Positions 1 to 11,616 of a stretch of DNA of 64,000 nt are shown piece by piece. The stretch is from Bigelowiella natans CCMP2755. Taxonomy: Eukaryota > Cercozoa > Chlorarachniophyceae. Below the pieces are notes generated by a model that was not told where the DNA came from, ran no database searches, and saw only the letters and a program-made list of their open reading frames with translations. Numbering within the stretch: position 1 is the stretch's first letter; each line of letters begins with the position of its first letter. The position numbers and the translations under genes are program-made. Location of the stretch: assembly GCA_000320545.1 (NCBI GenBank), contig ADNK01000427.1:177001-241000 (forward strand), in the 5' to 3' direction.

Positions 1-975
1 GGCACGTTTGCTTCCTTTTGAAGAGTTGTGTTTATTTTTATTAAAGATTATATTTTTATTAAATCGTGCACTGCGTAATCATTCGCGAAGCTTTCGCGAA
101 TGCCGCCGCACGTGGGGCAGCACACTTCCGGTGTGCTGCCATGAGTCCCGCCGGAACCCACGTGCCTATGCTGTATTAATATCTACGTTATCTATATTCT
201 ATATCCGCGACAACCCCTTTGTTGTCGCACGTGACTTGTGCCCGCGTAGTGGTACGCGCTACATGTGCACCTAGTCGCGTCGCGCATCACATCCCACAGC
301 ACGCACAGCGGCGGCGGGCTTTGGTGTTGCGCTCTTGTGTGTGTCAACCACACATCCATGTAGCTGTAGACACGTTCGCACGCGCATGCCATGGAATGCA
401 CGCACGAACATGGCCTCCGCTCGTGGCTCTGTTGTCACATTGTTTGCGCATGGAGGCTGATTTTGCACTAGTGCAGGCTAGCAGGCAATCTAGCAATGCT
501 AGAATGACCGACGACACACCTTCGTGTGTTTGCACATGCTAGCATGGCGCTCATGCACCAGCACTAGAGTACATGATGCAAGCAAATTTCGATTCAACGC
601 GCACATCTGACAACTAAACAAGACTGGTAGACATGCACTTGCTAGCTTGAGCGGGACACGTCTAGACGTGTGTCTGCATTCGCGTCATAAATGCGATTAG
701 CGACACATTGCAACCTCTCTGCGTTAAGAATTTCGTTTTCAATGCACCAGTGCAACAGAATGTACTATTTTTGCCCTTTCATGCACAACATGATCTGATA
801 CCTTGTAACGACGAAGTTAAATTATATCTATGTTTACGTTACATTGCAAACTGTATACGATCAAGTATCCAAGGCATTGCAACGAATTATGCTCCATGAT
901 GATGATCATAATCATATCATGATCACCTGCCTGCATGAAGCAAGCGCATAGGAGCGATACTAAAAATTAGATACT
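1..975. other. Intergenic CTAG/GCATGC-rich island, left edge
   Basis: I find no supported gene here; the open frames are short and lack recognisable sequence. The stretch is dense in CTAG, GCTAGC, CATGCA and similar palindromic words (for example around 470-545 and 640-670). It includes a perfect 16-bp palindrome at 656-671 whose core is ACGTCTAGACGT. It lies downstream of the minus-strand atpD gene, so it matches the other tail-to-tail spacers of the window. Confidence 0.6.
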
Positions 976-2169
976 CTAAGCAGCCTGGGGCCTCATCATC
1001 TCACTTCTAAGTGTATCAAGTTCGTTTTTGAGCGAAAGATCAATCTGTTGGCCTTCCATATCGATAACGAATCCTGCTAGAAGGCTGTCATCAACTTCTT
1101 GCTTCATCTGGATGTTTTGTGCACCGCTGAAAGAGACATAGGCACGTCAGTATGTTGACCAAATTTGATAAACCTATAACCATCAATACCTGATTTGCTT
1201 GACTTTCTCAGCAATCTTGAACATAGCATCGTCGTCAAGATCTACGGCCGTTCGCACAGTCACAGCTTTGGTATCTTGCATCTTCATCACTTCTTCCTCA
1301 AACACTTGAGCAATCTCTTCGAGCTGGTCGAATCGGCCCATATCCAGGAGAAGGTTCAAGAAGTTTGAAGTGTACCTAATTTTGTGACTATCGTAAGAAC
1401 CCTATCTGTTTTATTCAATTTTAATGCTGCACCCTTGCATCCCAGCTTTCTTGACCACGTCGTTAACGAGACCCTTCTTCTCCTCAACGTTCGACAATGG
1501 ATCATACATGAAGTCTCTCACCTAATGAGAATCAGTTAAGCTACATTTGACCAAATAATAATATTAAAATTTACCTGAGGTTCCGTTTTGAAAACATCAA
1601 CCCAAACGTTAAGATCATTCTGAACTTTATCAACGATTTTCTCTTCTTTTGCCATTTGAGCAAGTCCGGTTCCATATTCATCAGCGACAGCTTCCTGCAT
1701 TAATTCATGGTCATTAGTTTTTTTCTCTATTAACAGTCATGGTAAGAAAGAAGAACAATGAAACTTTACATGAAATAAATTTATAAAATTAAGTATTCTT
1801 ATTTACCCTCATTTTTCCAGCATTGGCCCTTAAGTTACGGCCCATCATCTAAGTAAAACGCATTCAGATCAGCAAAAATGTCCGATAATTGGCGTGTAGG
1901 AAAAAAAGAAGAGCTCGTATATTACCGGTGTACGAATGGAAGGCATGGAGAATGTGCTAGTAGGGGTCCTCACAATAGCCGATCCCACATGACCATCTAT
2001 TTTTAAAGTGGGTAAGAATTATTCAAAGGGCTAGCGATAAAATGCTTAGTCATTTCATTTCTTGCACGTATAAACATAACATACTTGTAGATCTGCAGGC
2101 GATGAATGCAACTAGTGCGAGAGCCAGGAAGGCGTTGAGTGCTAAGGAGGCAACAATCTTGCGGGCCAT
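976..2169 (-). CDS. atpD: ATP synthase delta chain, plastid-targeted (nuclear atpD)
   Basis: This is the delta subunit of plastid F-type ATP synthase, the stator link between F1 and the membrane b/b' stalk. Six or seven short exons are readable. Exon 1 (ATG at 2169) encodes MARKIVASLALNAFLALALV, a classic hydrophobic signal peptide. Exon 2 (about 1927-2000) gives a Ser/Thr/Arg-rich stretch including SAIVRTPTSTFSMPSIRTP, like a transit peptide. The body includes EAVADEYGTGLAQMAKEEK (exon at about 1629-1695). The C-terminus carries the family signature VDDSLLAGFVIDMEGQQIDL followed by LKNELDTL (about 985-1125). Mitochondrial OSCP is the alternative, but the signal peptide and the LLAGF motif favour the plastid form. 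A signal plus transit leader is what secondary-plastid hosts use. The gene is head-to-head with the MYND-like gene across 754 bp. Confidence 0.85.
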
Positions 2170-2923
2170 GATTATGGTGTCTGGGCGCTGCGATGCTACG
2201 TGGGTACCCCGGTTTAGCCCGTGGTCAAACTTAATCAATTATTTCATAATTATTCCTTTTTCCTCTTCTCATTGGCCAATCAAACAGCTTTCATTTATTC
2301 GTAATACGAAAATTTATATTTGTCGTTTGTTAGTATATCATGTCATTTATAGAATTTCTTTTTTCAAAGACATTATCGGTACTCTGAAAGAGATAATGCT
2401 TCCGCTGGGGATCGCCGGGATTTACATACTTGATAGGGAAAACAAGTGCAAACAACATCCCGGCGGCCCTTTAAAAAAACATTTGTACCATTAAATTGCC
2501 TGCTGATTGGGGATAACTAAACCGCTTATTTAGTAAATTCTTCTTTCGGCCATTTCGTGGGGATTTGCAGCTCTTTTATCGGACAAATTACTAACAGCAG
2601 TCACTCAAGGATTGTTGGCAGTTGTTCCCTTGTTGTTTTTGATCATTAATGGAATTTTTTGAATTTCCAACTCATTTCATAGCTGTTACATCATTACCTA
2701 TGATGTCGTCCACAGCAAGTTCTGGCTTTTTTTTAAAAGTTGGTTTTCAGCGCACCAATTTGTTTGCTGTTTGAACTACAAAAAGCATTGTAAGTTTTCC
2801 TAGGAAAATAACCATTGTTGCGTTGTTGTGTTGTTTGTGTTGTTTGTGTTGTGTGCTTGCACGTGTTGTTGAATGAGCGCTCGTTAATTTCTACGAGTAC
2901 GCTGCACATTGATCCGATAACCC
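2170..2923. promoter_or_regulatory. Head-to-head intergenic region (atpD / MYND-like gene)
   Basis: This 754-bp spacer lies between two divergent start codons, so it should hold both promoters. It is AT-rich with a (TTGTGT)-like run at about 2817-2855 and runs of T. It has almost no CTAG words, unlike the tail-to-tail spacers. No specific promoter motif could be assigned. Confidence 0.4.
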
Positions 2924-3717
2924 ATGCCCTCCAAGAAGAAGAAAAAGCAGCGCGAGACGCGTCGTACACGAAAAGCAAAGCTGCAGGAACGTGGCGGCGA
3001 ATCTGGTTCTCCCTTCGAATTTGCTTCACTTAAATAGTTCTCAGATAAAGTTACCACAGGGAATGGGAAAGCTGCTCCGCCTTCGAATGATAATCTGGAT
3101 GCAGTTCTAACTGCATGTGTGGTCGAGCTTGCACACCACTCCGAAGCTTGCTTCGAGTTCGCCTATCGAAACTTCGAGAAGATGGTTCCTGCCTGCCAAT
3201 TCTTTCTTGTCATCACCATTGTAATCGTAAATTTTATTCGATACGAGTAGAAGCGTGGTTGTCTCTTCTGGATGTTTGAAGATATCGAAACAGCAAAGAA
3301 ACTCATACAAATGAAAGGTTGATGTTGCATGCAGTTTGTGCATTAACTTTTCTCTGGTTGACATGCGGTGGGCGGCTATGTAGATAATCTTCCCAGGCTT
3401 AGCTACCATTCTCGGCAACTTGCGCAAACGTTTCAGTAAGATGGAATCTTTGAAACATGTTGTACCAGCTACTTACTCATCCGATTACGCCTCGCATGTA
3501 ATAGATACCCGCCAGTTATCGAGTTCATTGACAAGTATGATCCAAGGTAGGAATACTCTGTCATCAATCAATCAATTGTGGAATTATGGTAAATTGTATT
3601 CCTCGATAAATAAAAGGATGGACTTTGTTGCTCTAATTGCCATTCGAACCGGAGATGTCCGTGACTCAATTATGAAAGTAAGTTGCATTTCAGATCAATG
3701 TTAAAAATATATAAAAG

Positions 3718-3764
<47 letters not shown>

Positions 3765-4672
3765 TGTGTGTGTGTGTGTGTGTTTACGTGTGTACGTGTG
3801 CATCTTAAAGCCAAAATATCCCGAAGTATCTTCGGATCTTCTTAAAAACTTTCCCCATTAGGTGACTCATCTCAATAAATCGGCGAACCGTCAGGCACGT
3901 ACCACTCCCATGTATCATCCTTCAATACCTTGATATTTAGTTCTCCAGGCAATCATAAACGCTGAACGTACCTTATCGCGTCTAGCATTTCAGGTACTTT
4001 CGCGGTGTTTTAAATTGTGATCAATATGAACACCTAGTATTGCAGTTTTCTGGAACCACAATGTGGCTATCGAATGGTTTGCGAATCTGTTCAAATCACC
4101 TGTGTAAGCAAGGTTTCAAGTTACATGATCACTATCCTACATCGGATGAGCCAGTTCTTTACCATCAATCTATTTAGTTGAAGCCAAGGAAGGGAGTTTC
4201 AAAAAGTGCGGTGGCTGCAAACATCGCCAATATTGTAGTCGTGCCTGCCAGGTTGACCTTTATGCAAAAAAGTCTTTACTCATGTATGAAATGTAACTTA
4301 CTTTTGAAAAAGATCTTACATTGGAAGCACGTCCATAAGTCATCGTGTAAAGCTGAGGCAGAGTGGACAAATTGGCAAAGAAAAAGGGTCACTAAATTGT
4401 TCTTAATCGTTTCAAGAAAATAGAATTGATTGTTTATTCAGGATGAGGCCATAGCTCTTGAGAAAAAGGAGATAGAGGTAGCAGAGGAAATTAAAAAACT
4501 TCAGGTAAAATTGAAGCGATATACGTCTGAAAAATATGATTGGCTCGTAATTATTATTACGATTTCTCAGATGCAAAAACTTATGCTCGAGAAAGCCAAA
4601 AAGGCTCAAACAAAAGAAATAGTGTCCGTCGGTACTGAGACAAATTCATCTGATAATTCAGTCGAAGCCTAG
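2924..4672 (+). CDS. MYND-type zinc-finger protein with C-terminal coiled coil
   Basis: The start ATG at 2924 opens a lysine-rich N-terminus (MPSKKKKKQRETRRTRKAK). Intron 1 (3006-3044) and intron 2 (3221-3250) are only about 39 and 30 bp as read. Helical exons follow (KRGCLFWMFEDIETAKKLIQ near 3251; FWNHNVAIEWFANLFKSPV near 4052-4100). The zinc-binding part spans about 4180-4350: KKCGGCKHRQYCSRACQ, then HWKHVHKSSC, giving the C-x2-C-x4-C-x3-C...H-x3-C half of a MYND finger. The usual first Cys pair is not visible, so the finger is either partial or has a missed exon. The last exons (4441-4503, 4571-4672) encode charged coiled coil. MYND domains mediate protein-protein contacts; the partner is unknown. 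One intron holds a (CT)n(GT)n tract. Confidence 0.6.
3720..3784. repeat. (CT)n/(GT)n compound microsatellite
   Basis: A CT dinucleotide run of about 40 bp is followed directly by a GT run of about 20 bp. It sits in an intron of the MYND-like gene and follows the donor after the exon ending near 3675. Confidence 0.95.
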
Positions 4673-5696
4673 CACATTATGAGATATGATTTATAGCAAA
4701 TATGACGGTACAACAAATTGCAAGCTCAGCAACCGTACTTATCGCGCTTGCATTGCATTGCAGTCTAGCCACACCTCAATCCATACTCTTACCGGCGTGT
4801 GTACATGGAGGTGTCTAAGCCCTCACACCACGACACATGCAATGCATCTTAGCGCCCTCTTTGATGGGAATTTGACAATGTGACGCAGCAACTGTGCCAG
4901 CGCTTTGGCGTGTTTCTTCTTGTCTAGTTGCTACAACATGTCTAGATGTGCTCAAATTGTGTTCGCAATGGGCGGTGGAACGTGCTAGTGTGGCTAGCTA
5001 ATAGCGGCGAAATTTTGTGCGACATAGGCAATGGCGCGATGCTCTGCTGTACGTACGTGTAGCTGTGGATTTTTGCTATGTCATTTTTAACAAAGATTGT
5101 TTTCACAGAAGACATGTGATGTGCCTATGATTTTCACCATGCCATTCTAGCAATTTGTTTCAGCAGTAGCAGGTCGTCAGTAGGCAAAATTTCATGTTGC
5201 GCATTTTCGCAAATTTTGCTACCGCGAAGTAGGGAAATGAAATGTGGGGCGTGGTACACACGCACACGGCGGCAAGCCATGCATGCGCAAATCGATCAAA
5301 ACATGCAGCTAGGACGAGAAGCTAGGCGACAGCGACATCGCAATCTAGCAATGCACAGTGTCAGATGATCGGAGTGAGTGGTGGTCTGTTAATGGCAGTG
5401 CAAGCCCAGAGACAATTCCAAATGTGCATCTACACAGAAACATTTGCGAGCAAGGTAGTACATGACATATGTGCACCTGACACAATGAACATCATCACGA
5501 TGTGAAGCAACGACAGATAGTTGCGCCATCATGTTGTCAGCGCGCAACGAAGGAGTTTACCGCAGCAAGAAGATCTAAAAATGACTGCATTTTGATCATC
5601 AATGTAAAGACATTCGACTCAGAGCGGAGATGACAAGTAACATTACATCTCATATTATTACTCAGAAATTTCTGCCACCCCGTTGTAGAATTCATA
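4673..5696. other. Tail-to-tail spacer with CTAG/GCATGC-rich island
   Basis: This is the spacer between the stop of the MYND-like gene and the stop of the pyruvate-kinase-like gene. From about 4730 to 5370 it is rich in CTAG and CATGCA words (for example near 4925-5000 and 5278-5350). Short frames here show no conserved sequence, so I call no gene. Confidence 0.6.
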
Positions 5697-5800
5697 TTAG
5701 ATGAATAGAGGGCCGTCAAACTCACTTAGGGTGACGACGCGCATTGAGACGGTGCTGATCAACATAATGTTAGGTGTCAATTGAGTCCTTGTAAATGCGA

Positions 5801-5842
<42 letters not shown>

Positions 5843-6396
5843 TGATATGGACAAACCCATCTGCAAGAGCTGGGTCGATATCCTCGCCAGCTGTGACAAT
5901 CACCACCTGTAAACCAATATAGAATGATGAACATCTTAATTTCTTTTCCCATTACTTGTCGAATGTTCAGAATGAAGAAAATCCTATTTTTCTTCGTTGT
6001 ACATGTTAATTACTAAGTTAACAAACACTTTGAAAGTCTGCATCTAGAAATCTCAAATGAAAACAAACATAGTCACCTTGTCGCCTCCGGATACCCAACC
6101 CATTTCTTTTGCAATCTTTGTTGTACCGAAGGTGAAAACACAAGACAAAAATAGTATCTCCAGTTTGGAATAAATCGTTCGTCTTCTCACATTGTTGTTT
6201 CTTATTCATGCTGGTTTCCATTTGCACAATTTGCATCCTTCTTCATCACGAATAGCAGAATAAATTTACCCGAAGTGCTTCCCCTGGACGATCATGATCC
6301 GAGATTTCTGCGACATCCTGAATTGAAAAGATGGTGAAGGAGATGTGTAGTGATTTAGTTATTTAGGCCAATATGGACACACGATCTACCGACACA

Positions 6397-6440
<44 letters not shown>

Positions 6441-7688
6441 ATAACAACAACAATGACAGTAACAAAGGGTGAGATAGACATACGTATTTCTGAGTGCATC
6501 ACATATGGTATTCACATGCCTGAGCAAGCTATACCTTCTTATCCACTGAGAGCGCGAATATACCACGCCGCACATTGAGGCGCCTTGCGATGTGTAACGA
6601 ATCTGTAAATGCCATTATGGGGACTCCCGGCCTGTGCAGCATTAAAATGGGTTGGTTGTTGTAAATACATAACTCAACAACTGCAATCACTACTATGTGC
6701 TGCATGTGCTTGCTCTCTCACACAGCATGACAGTATTCGATTCAATACATCGTCCTGCTTGAGTATTTTCGAGATTATCATCAAGGTTTCTAGATCTCCC
6801 TCCTCATCATCATTCTTCTTCTTCTTCTTCCTCCTCCTCCTCCTCCCTGTGCATTCTGATAAGCAACTCACCTGTACTTGCTTAGCATGTGTGCGATTTG
6901 GCCGCTGCGAGTGATCGCTAGAATCATTGCAGCAGCTGACTCGCCTGCAACTGCCACCTGCAAGGTTGATATGATTGGATCATAACTGGATGTGATTGAA
7001 TCATAACTAAATGTGGCATGTAAGTTGCTGTATCCGAAAGCATGCGTGGTTTGCATTGTCCGTCTTCATACCGTCGCGCGCGCCACCACTTCTAGTTCCG
7101 CCATTGGATTACGCTTGTGCTGCTCCCCAGGATGCGTCCACACGCGGGGACTCGGAGCCTGTGTACAGACGCATGTGCGCATGTGTGTATGTTTCAGTGA
7201 TCGAATACTAAAAGAGAGATGGCTCGAATTAGTTGTTGATGCTGATGTTGTTGTTGTTGTTATTGTTGCAGCGACTGTGTGTAGGTTGAAGAATATGAGC
7301 ATTTACATATGAAACGCACGCTGGCGAAGGTATGGAAATGTTGGTTTTGCTTGTTCCCACGGGGGGGAATTGATGTCCAAAGTGCTCCTGCAATCATAAT
7401 TTTCTTTGAGCATGGAAGGTGTTACCTTTGGCCAGAGGAGAGGGCTTTCTGAGTCTGCAAACTTCGTAGCTTCCGCTGCCTCTGCCACCCAACCAGCAAC
7501 ACTTACCCCGTCCTCTACAAAACGAGTAAAGAGAAAGTGAGCACCAAGCATGCAAACAACATCCATCACCGTAAGATCGAAGAGAGGAGGGTTTGGGAGA
7601 AAAGGTGTAGGAACTCAACCTCGTTGAAGTAGAAGGGTATCACAAGCATGAGAGGCGGACAGGCAGTTCTTCACAGACTAAGATATAA

Positions 7689-7726
<38 letters not shown>

Positions 7727-9334
7727 TGATTGTTGACAGCATACACATGACAACCAGTCCCTGCTCTACACACATACGCGCAGCAAAGAGAGAGTATAGA
7801 AGAGGGACGGGGTTGCCAAAATACTCAAATACAGATTTTAAAACAAAGATCTCCCCCTTCTTTACTTCGCAAACGGTCAAATAAACACGCCCTACTTCTT
7901 AAACACTAACTTTAATGTCATCGAGGGACAAGGCAAGGCCTTCAGCGCCACCAGCCTCGCTGCTACTCTGCACGGCCCCAGTAGACGAAACGGCAGAAGG
8001 GAGGTCAAGCTCTATGATCACGGGTACACTCAAGGCCTCCGCCTATTTAACATCAACGTGCATGATAGATTTATAGTAATCAAAATAAGAGTTAAGAAGT
8101 GTGGTGGTGGCATGGTTGAACGATGGTTGACAGCAGATATCAGTAGTCGTCGCAATGAACAAGAACATCAGCGTCCGTATTGCTTCCCCCGCAACAACAG
8201 CAGCAGCAGCAACAACAACAACAACAATATTAACCATAACAACAACAAAGAACTACCTTAGAAATGACAGCTGTATTCGTACCGTCCTTCAGAATAACTC
8301 CGGCTTTTGTCGTCGGCGGCCAACGATCCAACACATATATTACCATGCATAAGATACAATGATTCTCTCTGGCTCTATCTCTCGTTCGGTGTGTGTATGT
8401 GCGCGCGCGCGTGCGCGTGTTTATGTTTGTTGCGGATGCCGTATCAGTGAGGTGTACATTTGACATCGGGAATACTACCAGCTTTTTGAGTTAGGAGCAT
8501 GCTTTCGAGTAGTAGCATCTGCTTCTCCTGGGCAATAGTGCTACTACCTTGGCCACTACTACCATCACAGCAAGCAAGTACCAGAGGTGGTGGTGGGCGA
8601 TCAGGCGTCTCTTCCCCATTACGTATTTTTTCTTTATCCATTGTTGCTGCCTCTTTCTCGAGCGACTCGAGGATCGACACAGCAGCTTCAACATCTGATG
8701 ATGATGGACGTTATAATAATCGAAGCGTGTTAGTTGGTTACTTGTTCTTCGTGAGGTGTATAAAAATATATAAATAATATTCTTATTCCCATTTCCCTTT
8801 ATAAACGGAAGAGTAATTTTGCGATAGCCGGAAAAGTCACCGTCATTCATCGCTAAACCATCGACCACAACTATCATTATCATCATTGTCTTCCTTTTCA
8901 GCAGCAGTAGCAGTCACAGCAGCAAATAGACAGCATGAACATGCGTAGAAAATCACCTCGTACATCGGTAGCAACGTAGTCAAATTTCGCTTCGAATGCC
9001 AGTGATAGTGCTTCCCGAAGAAGGCGTATCCGTTCAGAGCTAGCTCCATCATTTTCATCACCACTCTTGCTAGTTTGTACGGCTTCCATCACTGCTGCGT
9101 CGAGACCCCGACAATCAATTATGGACGCTGTGAGCGCTCGAATTGCCGTGTGCCTGCGTGAACCCCGAAACGCATATATGAGTGCGTGCATGCATGTGTT
9201 GGTGTTGTCTACAAAGCACATCGCTTGAAAAGGAAGTTGGTTGTGATCATGATGTTGATGACCATCCTTCAATCCGGCCATCCATCCAGTGAACCTCCTT
9301 CACAGTGGAAGTCAGATAGCCTGGTATATTTCAG

Positions 9335-9370
<36 letters not shown>

Positions 9371-10393
9371 TGCAAAATCCATGGACTATTAAAACAAGCA
9401 AAACCCTTGCCATATGTTTGTAAATGTTTGCCTCGCTTGCCCAGAATTTCTAGTAGCACTGAGTCTCCATTTTTTCATACATTTACGTGAATTGCAACGA
9501 CTTTGTAAATCTTCAAGTTTTTCTTGCAGTTTTTTCCCCTTGGTCGAGAAGGCATCAAGGGTCCAAACATTTGCGCTGTTGAAACAAGAACGGTAAATTC
9601 TAAGCTTGTGAGAACACATCTTTCATCTGTGCGGTGTACAATTAGTGATGGCAGCCGAGGCTCCTTCGCATACCCATTTTCAATAAGATCCTTCAGGTCT
9701 TCAGAATTGCGGGGTTCAGATTTACCCCCGACAGCAATTTTTGTAAGCCGGATCTGGTCCCTGCATGCGATGATCGATCACAAGAATCATGCTATTTTCA
9801 CACAACGCTGGAATGGATGAATGAATGAACGAACGAACGAAAGAATGATGAACAGCATCTTTTTAGTTCTAATGGCCACGAACCAACCGAATCGTGGATA
9901 CGCAGAATGAGCGCCGGAGGAATGGTGCACGGAAATATCCTGCTGTTGCTAACGTTCGGAAGAGTACCCAATCAGTTTTTTGCTCAAACAAACCCAGGTG
10001 AGAGTGCAAATGAATACATTAAGAACACAATTTACAAGTCGCTGCTTTGAAGAAGGAGCGTGTGGTGAATCGGGCTGCCATTCTTCCTTGATTCTTTCTG
10101 CTGAGCTCTCCTCCTTGTCGAGGCCACGCGGTGAGATGGATGACCCGTTGATTGATTCTTCGGGTAAATGAGATTTTTTCCAGGATTTCATCCCAACCTC
10201 CTAAAAATAGATATACATTGGATATATTTAAGCCTAGTTTTTTAGAATATCGCAACATTAACAACAGTCTCGACACCAGTTTGGTTGCAAGACACGTGTC
10301 GGACACGTGTGCGGGACAGAGGGTTCGGGGACCCCCACCCTTGAGGAGGGCGGCGTCTTTCAATGTACGCAGTATCTCTTCTGCTGTGGGCAT
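5697..10393 (-). CDS. Divergent pyruvate-kinase-like protein
   Basis: About 15 short exons are spread over 4.7 kb. The C-terminal third matches the pyruvate kinase C-terminal domain in order: VAVAGESAAAMILAITRSG then HMLSKYR (about 6868-6960), SLHIARRLNVRRGIFALSVD (about 6535-6605), TTKIAKEMGWVSGGDKV (about 6070-6130), VIVTAGEDIDPALADGFVHI (about 5858-5910) and STVSMRVVTLSEFDGPLFI at the stop. The N-terminal two thirds should hold the catalytic barrel but are far from canonical. I see only weak echoes, such as FDYVATDVR (about 8958-8985, compare the barrel's DFIALSFVR) and an acidic-glycine segment near 8540-8580. The canonical substrate and cation motifs were not found, so catalysis is uncertain. 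Introns carry CA, TA and trinucleotide repeats. The start ATG at 10393 lies 66 bp from the divergent RlmH start. No targeting peptide is clear. Confidence 0.6.
5806..5836. repeat. (TA)n microsatellite
   Basis: A TA run of about 28 bp lies in an intron near the 3' end of the pyruvate-kinase-like gene. Confidence 0.9.
6398..6439. repeat. (CA)n microsatellite
   Basis: A CA run of about 40 bp lies in an intron of the pyruvate-kinase-like gene. A second (CA)n tract lies at about 7690-7719 in an upstream intron of the same gene. Confidence 0.9.
9334..9369. repeat. (GTA)n trinucleotide repeat
   Basis: About twelve copies of a GTA/TAG unit lie in an intron of the pyruvate-kinase-like gene. Trinucleotide runs of this type recur in the long-intron genes of the window. 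Confidence 0.9.
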
Positions 10394-10459
10394 CAATGAT
10401 GCCGCACAACGTCAGAGGTATGGATCTCTTCGTCGTTCGTATTGTGTGGGAGGAGGAGG
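10394..10459. promoter_or_regulatory. 66-bp head-to-head promoter region
   Basis: Only 66 bp separate the ATG of the pyruvate-kinase-like gene (10393, minus) from the best ATG of the RlmH gene (10460, plus). If both starts are right, 5' UTRs and promoters must overlap each other or the coding sequence. No TATA-like element is evident. Confidence 0.35.
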
Positions 10460-11616
10460 ATGATGGTAGGCTTCTCGTTTGTAGGGGGCCACAGCACATT
10501 CTGTGCGTCGCTTTGTGGACGAGCAAGTGGTGTGAGGGAAAGCGGGCTACGAAACAGACCGGTTTTTCCGGATCCATCTACCTCCTTAGAACCCTTTCGA
10601 AGGAGCATGAGGTGCAAGGGAAAACAGCAAAAGGGGTCTCAAAGCAGAGCTTCGGGGCGTGCACTGACTACTCTCTGCGTCATCTCGATTTCCCAGCATT
10701 CAAAAAAGAATCATTGGTTGGCACCTACATTTGAAAAGACGGGAGAATAGAACTCAAAAATCCAAAAAATAGCGGCTGTGATGTGATGGACTAACATGAA
10801 AAACGCGTCATCATCAATTGGTTAGGTGCGATATCGCTTGCGAGGAATATACCCGTAGACTTGCTGGATATGATGGCGCCAAGTTTGGACTAGAAGAGGT
10901 TATTCTAAAGCCTGCACCAGGACCACCAAAAAACACGGAGGAACAACAAAAAAATCAGGAAGGGGTAAAACTGCAGCTGTAAATTTTGTTTGTTAGATAT
11001 CCCCTTCTGAACAATAATTTCTACTGTTGTCATCAGGACTCGTTATTGGCACGTGTCGAGGACGGAGATTATCTATTCGTCCTCGACGAACGCGGAAAGT
11101 CTATTTCAACTTTGTAGGAAAATATGACGTCGTATATTTTATGCTTTTTCTCTTCTACTCACTCAGTGTGAACTATCACAGTGAACTGGCTCAAGAAATC
11201 AGGAATCTTTCAAATGAAGGAATAAGGCGTATTGATTTTGCAATCGGCGGCTCAGCTGGCCATTCGGTAAAAAAAGAATCATGTCAACGTAATATGAGAA
11301 CAACCCTCAATTTTTAGTACATATATTCAGGATAAAGTTCGCAAGAAAGCCAACAGGATGATAAAAGTCAGCGATATGGTAATTCACGTCACGAGTTTCA
11401 TGAACTCTATCTTCTATCATCAACATATTTCATATATATTTTCGAGTGAAATGACTGTTCCGAACATGCAAAGTTTTACTTTTAAATTCCATCAAAGGCT
11501 TATACACGGTTCTCATTGATATCCAGGTTCTGAATCATCTGATTGCACGCGCATTACTAGTTGAGCAACTATACCGTGTCGCCACCATCTTACTAGGTGT
11601 TCCTTATCACAAGTAA
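10460..11616 (+). CDS. rlmH: RlmH-type 23S rRNA pseudouridine methyltransferase, organelle-targeted
   Basis: RlmH (YbeA, SPOUT family) methylates N3 of the pseudouridine at position 1915 (E. coli numbering) of the large rRNA. Recognisable exons are KIQKIAAVMCDIACEEYTRR (spliced across a 43-bp intron, about 10788-10830), DSLLARVEDGDYLFVLDERG (about 11038-11097), IRRIDFAIGGSAGHS (about 11220-11266, the SPOUT IGG loop) and the C-terminus LLVEQLYRVATILLGVPYHK, which ends with the family's YHK/YHR tail. Upstream of the domain the first exon encodes a moderately hydrophobic N-terminus (MMVGFSFVGGHSTFCASLCG) and an Arg/Ser-rich stretch, consistent with import into the plastid or mitochondrion. Bacterial RlmH is about 155 residues; the extra sequence is the leader and one Pro/Gln insert. 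The start is a choice between ATGs at 10460 and 10463. Confidence 0.82.

Noticed and set aside
2042-2494. 150-codon plus-strand frame antisense to the atpD start
   Set aside because: It overlaps the well-supported atpD signal-peptide exon on the other strand and has no recognisable sequence.
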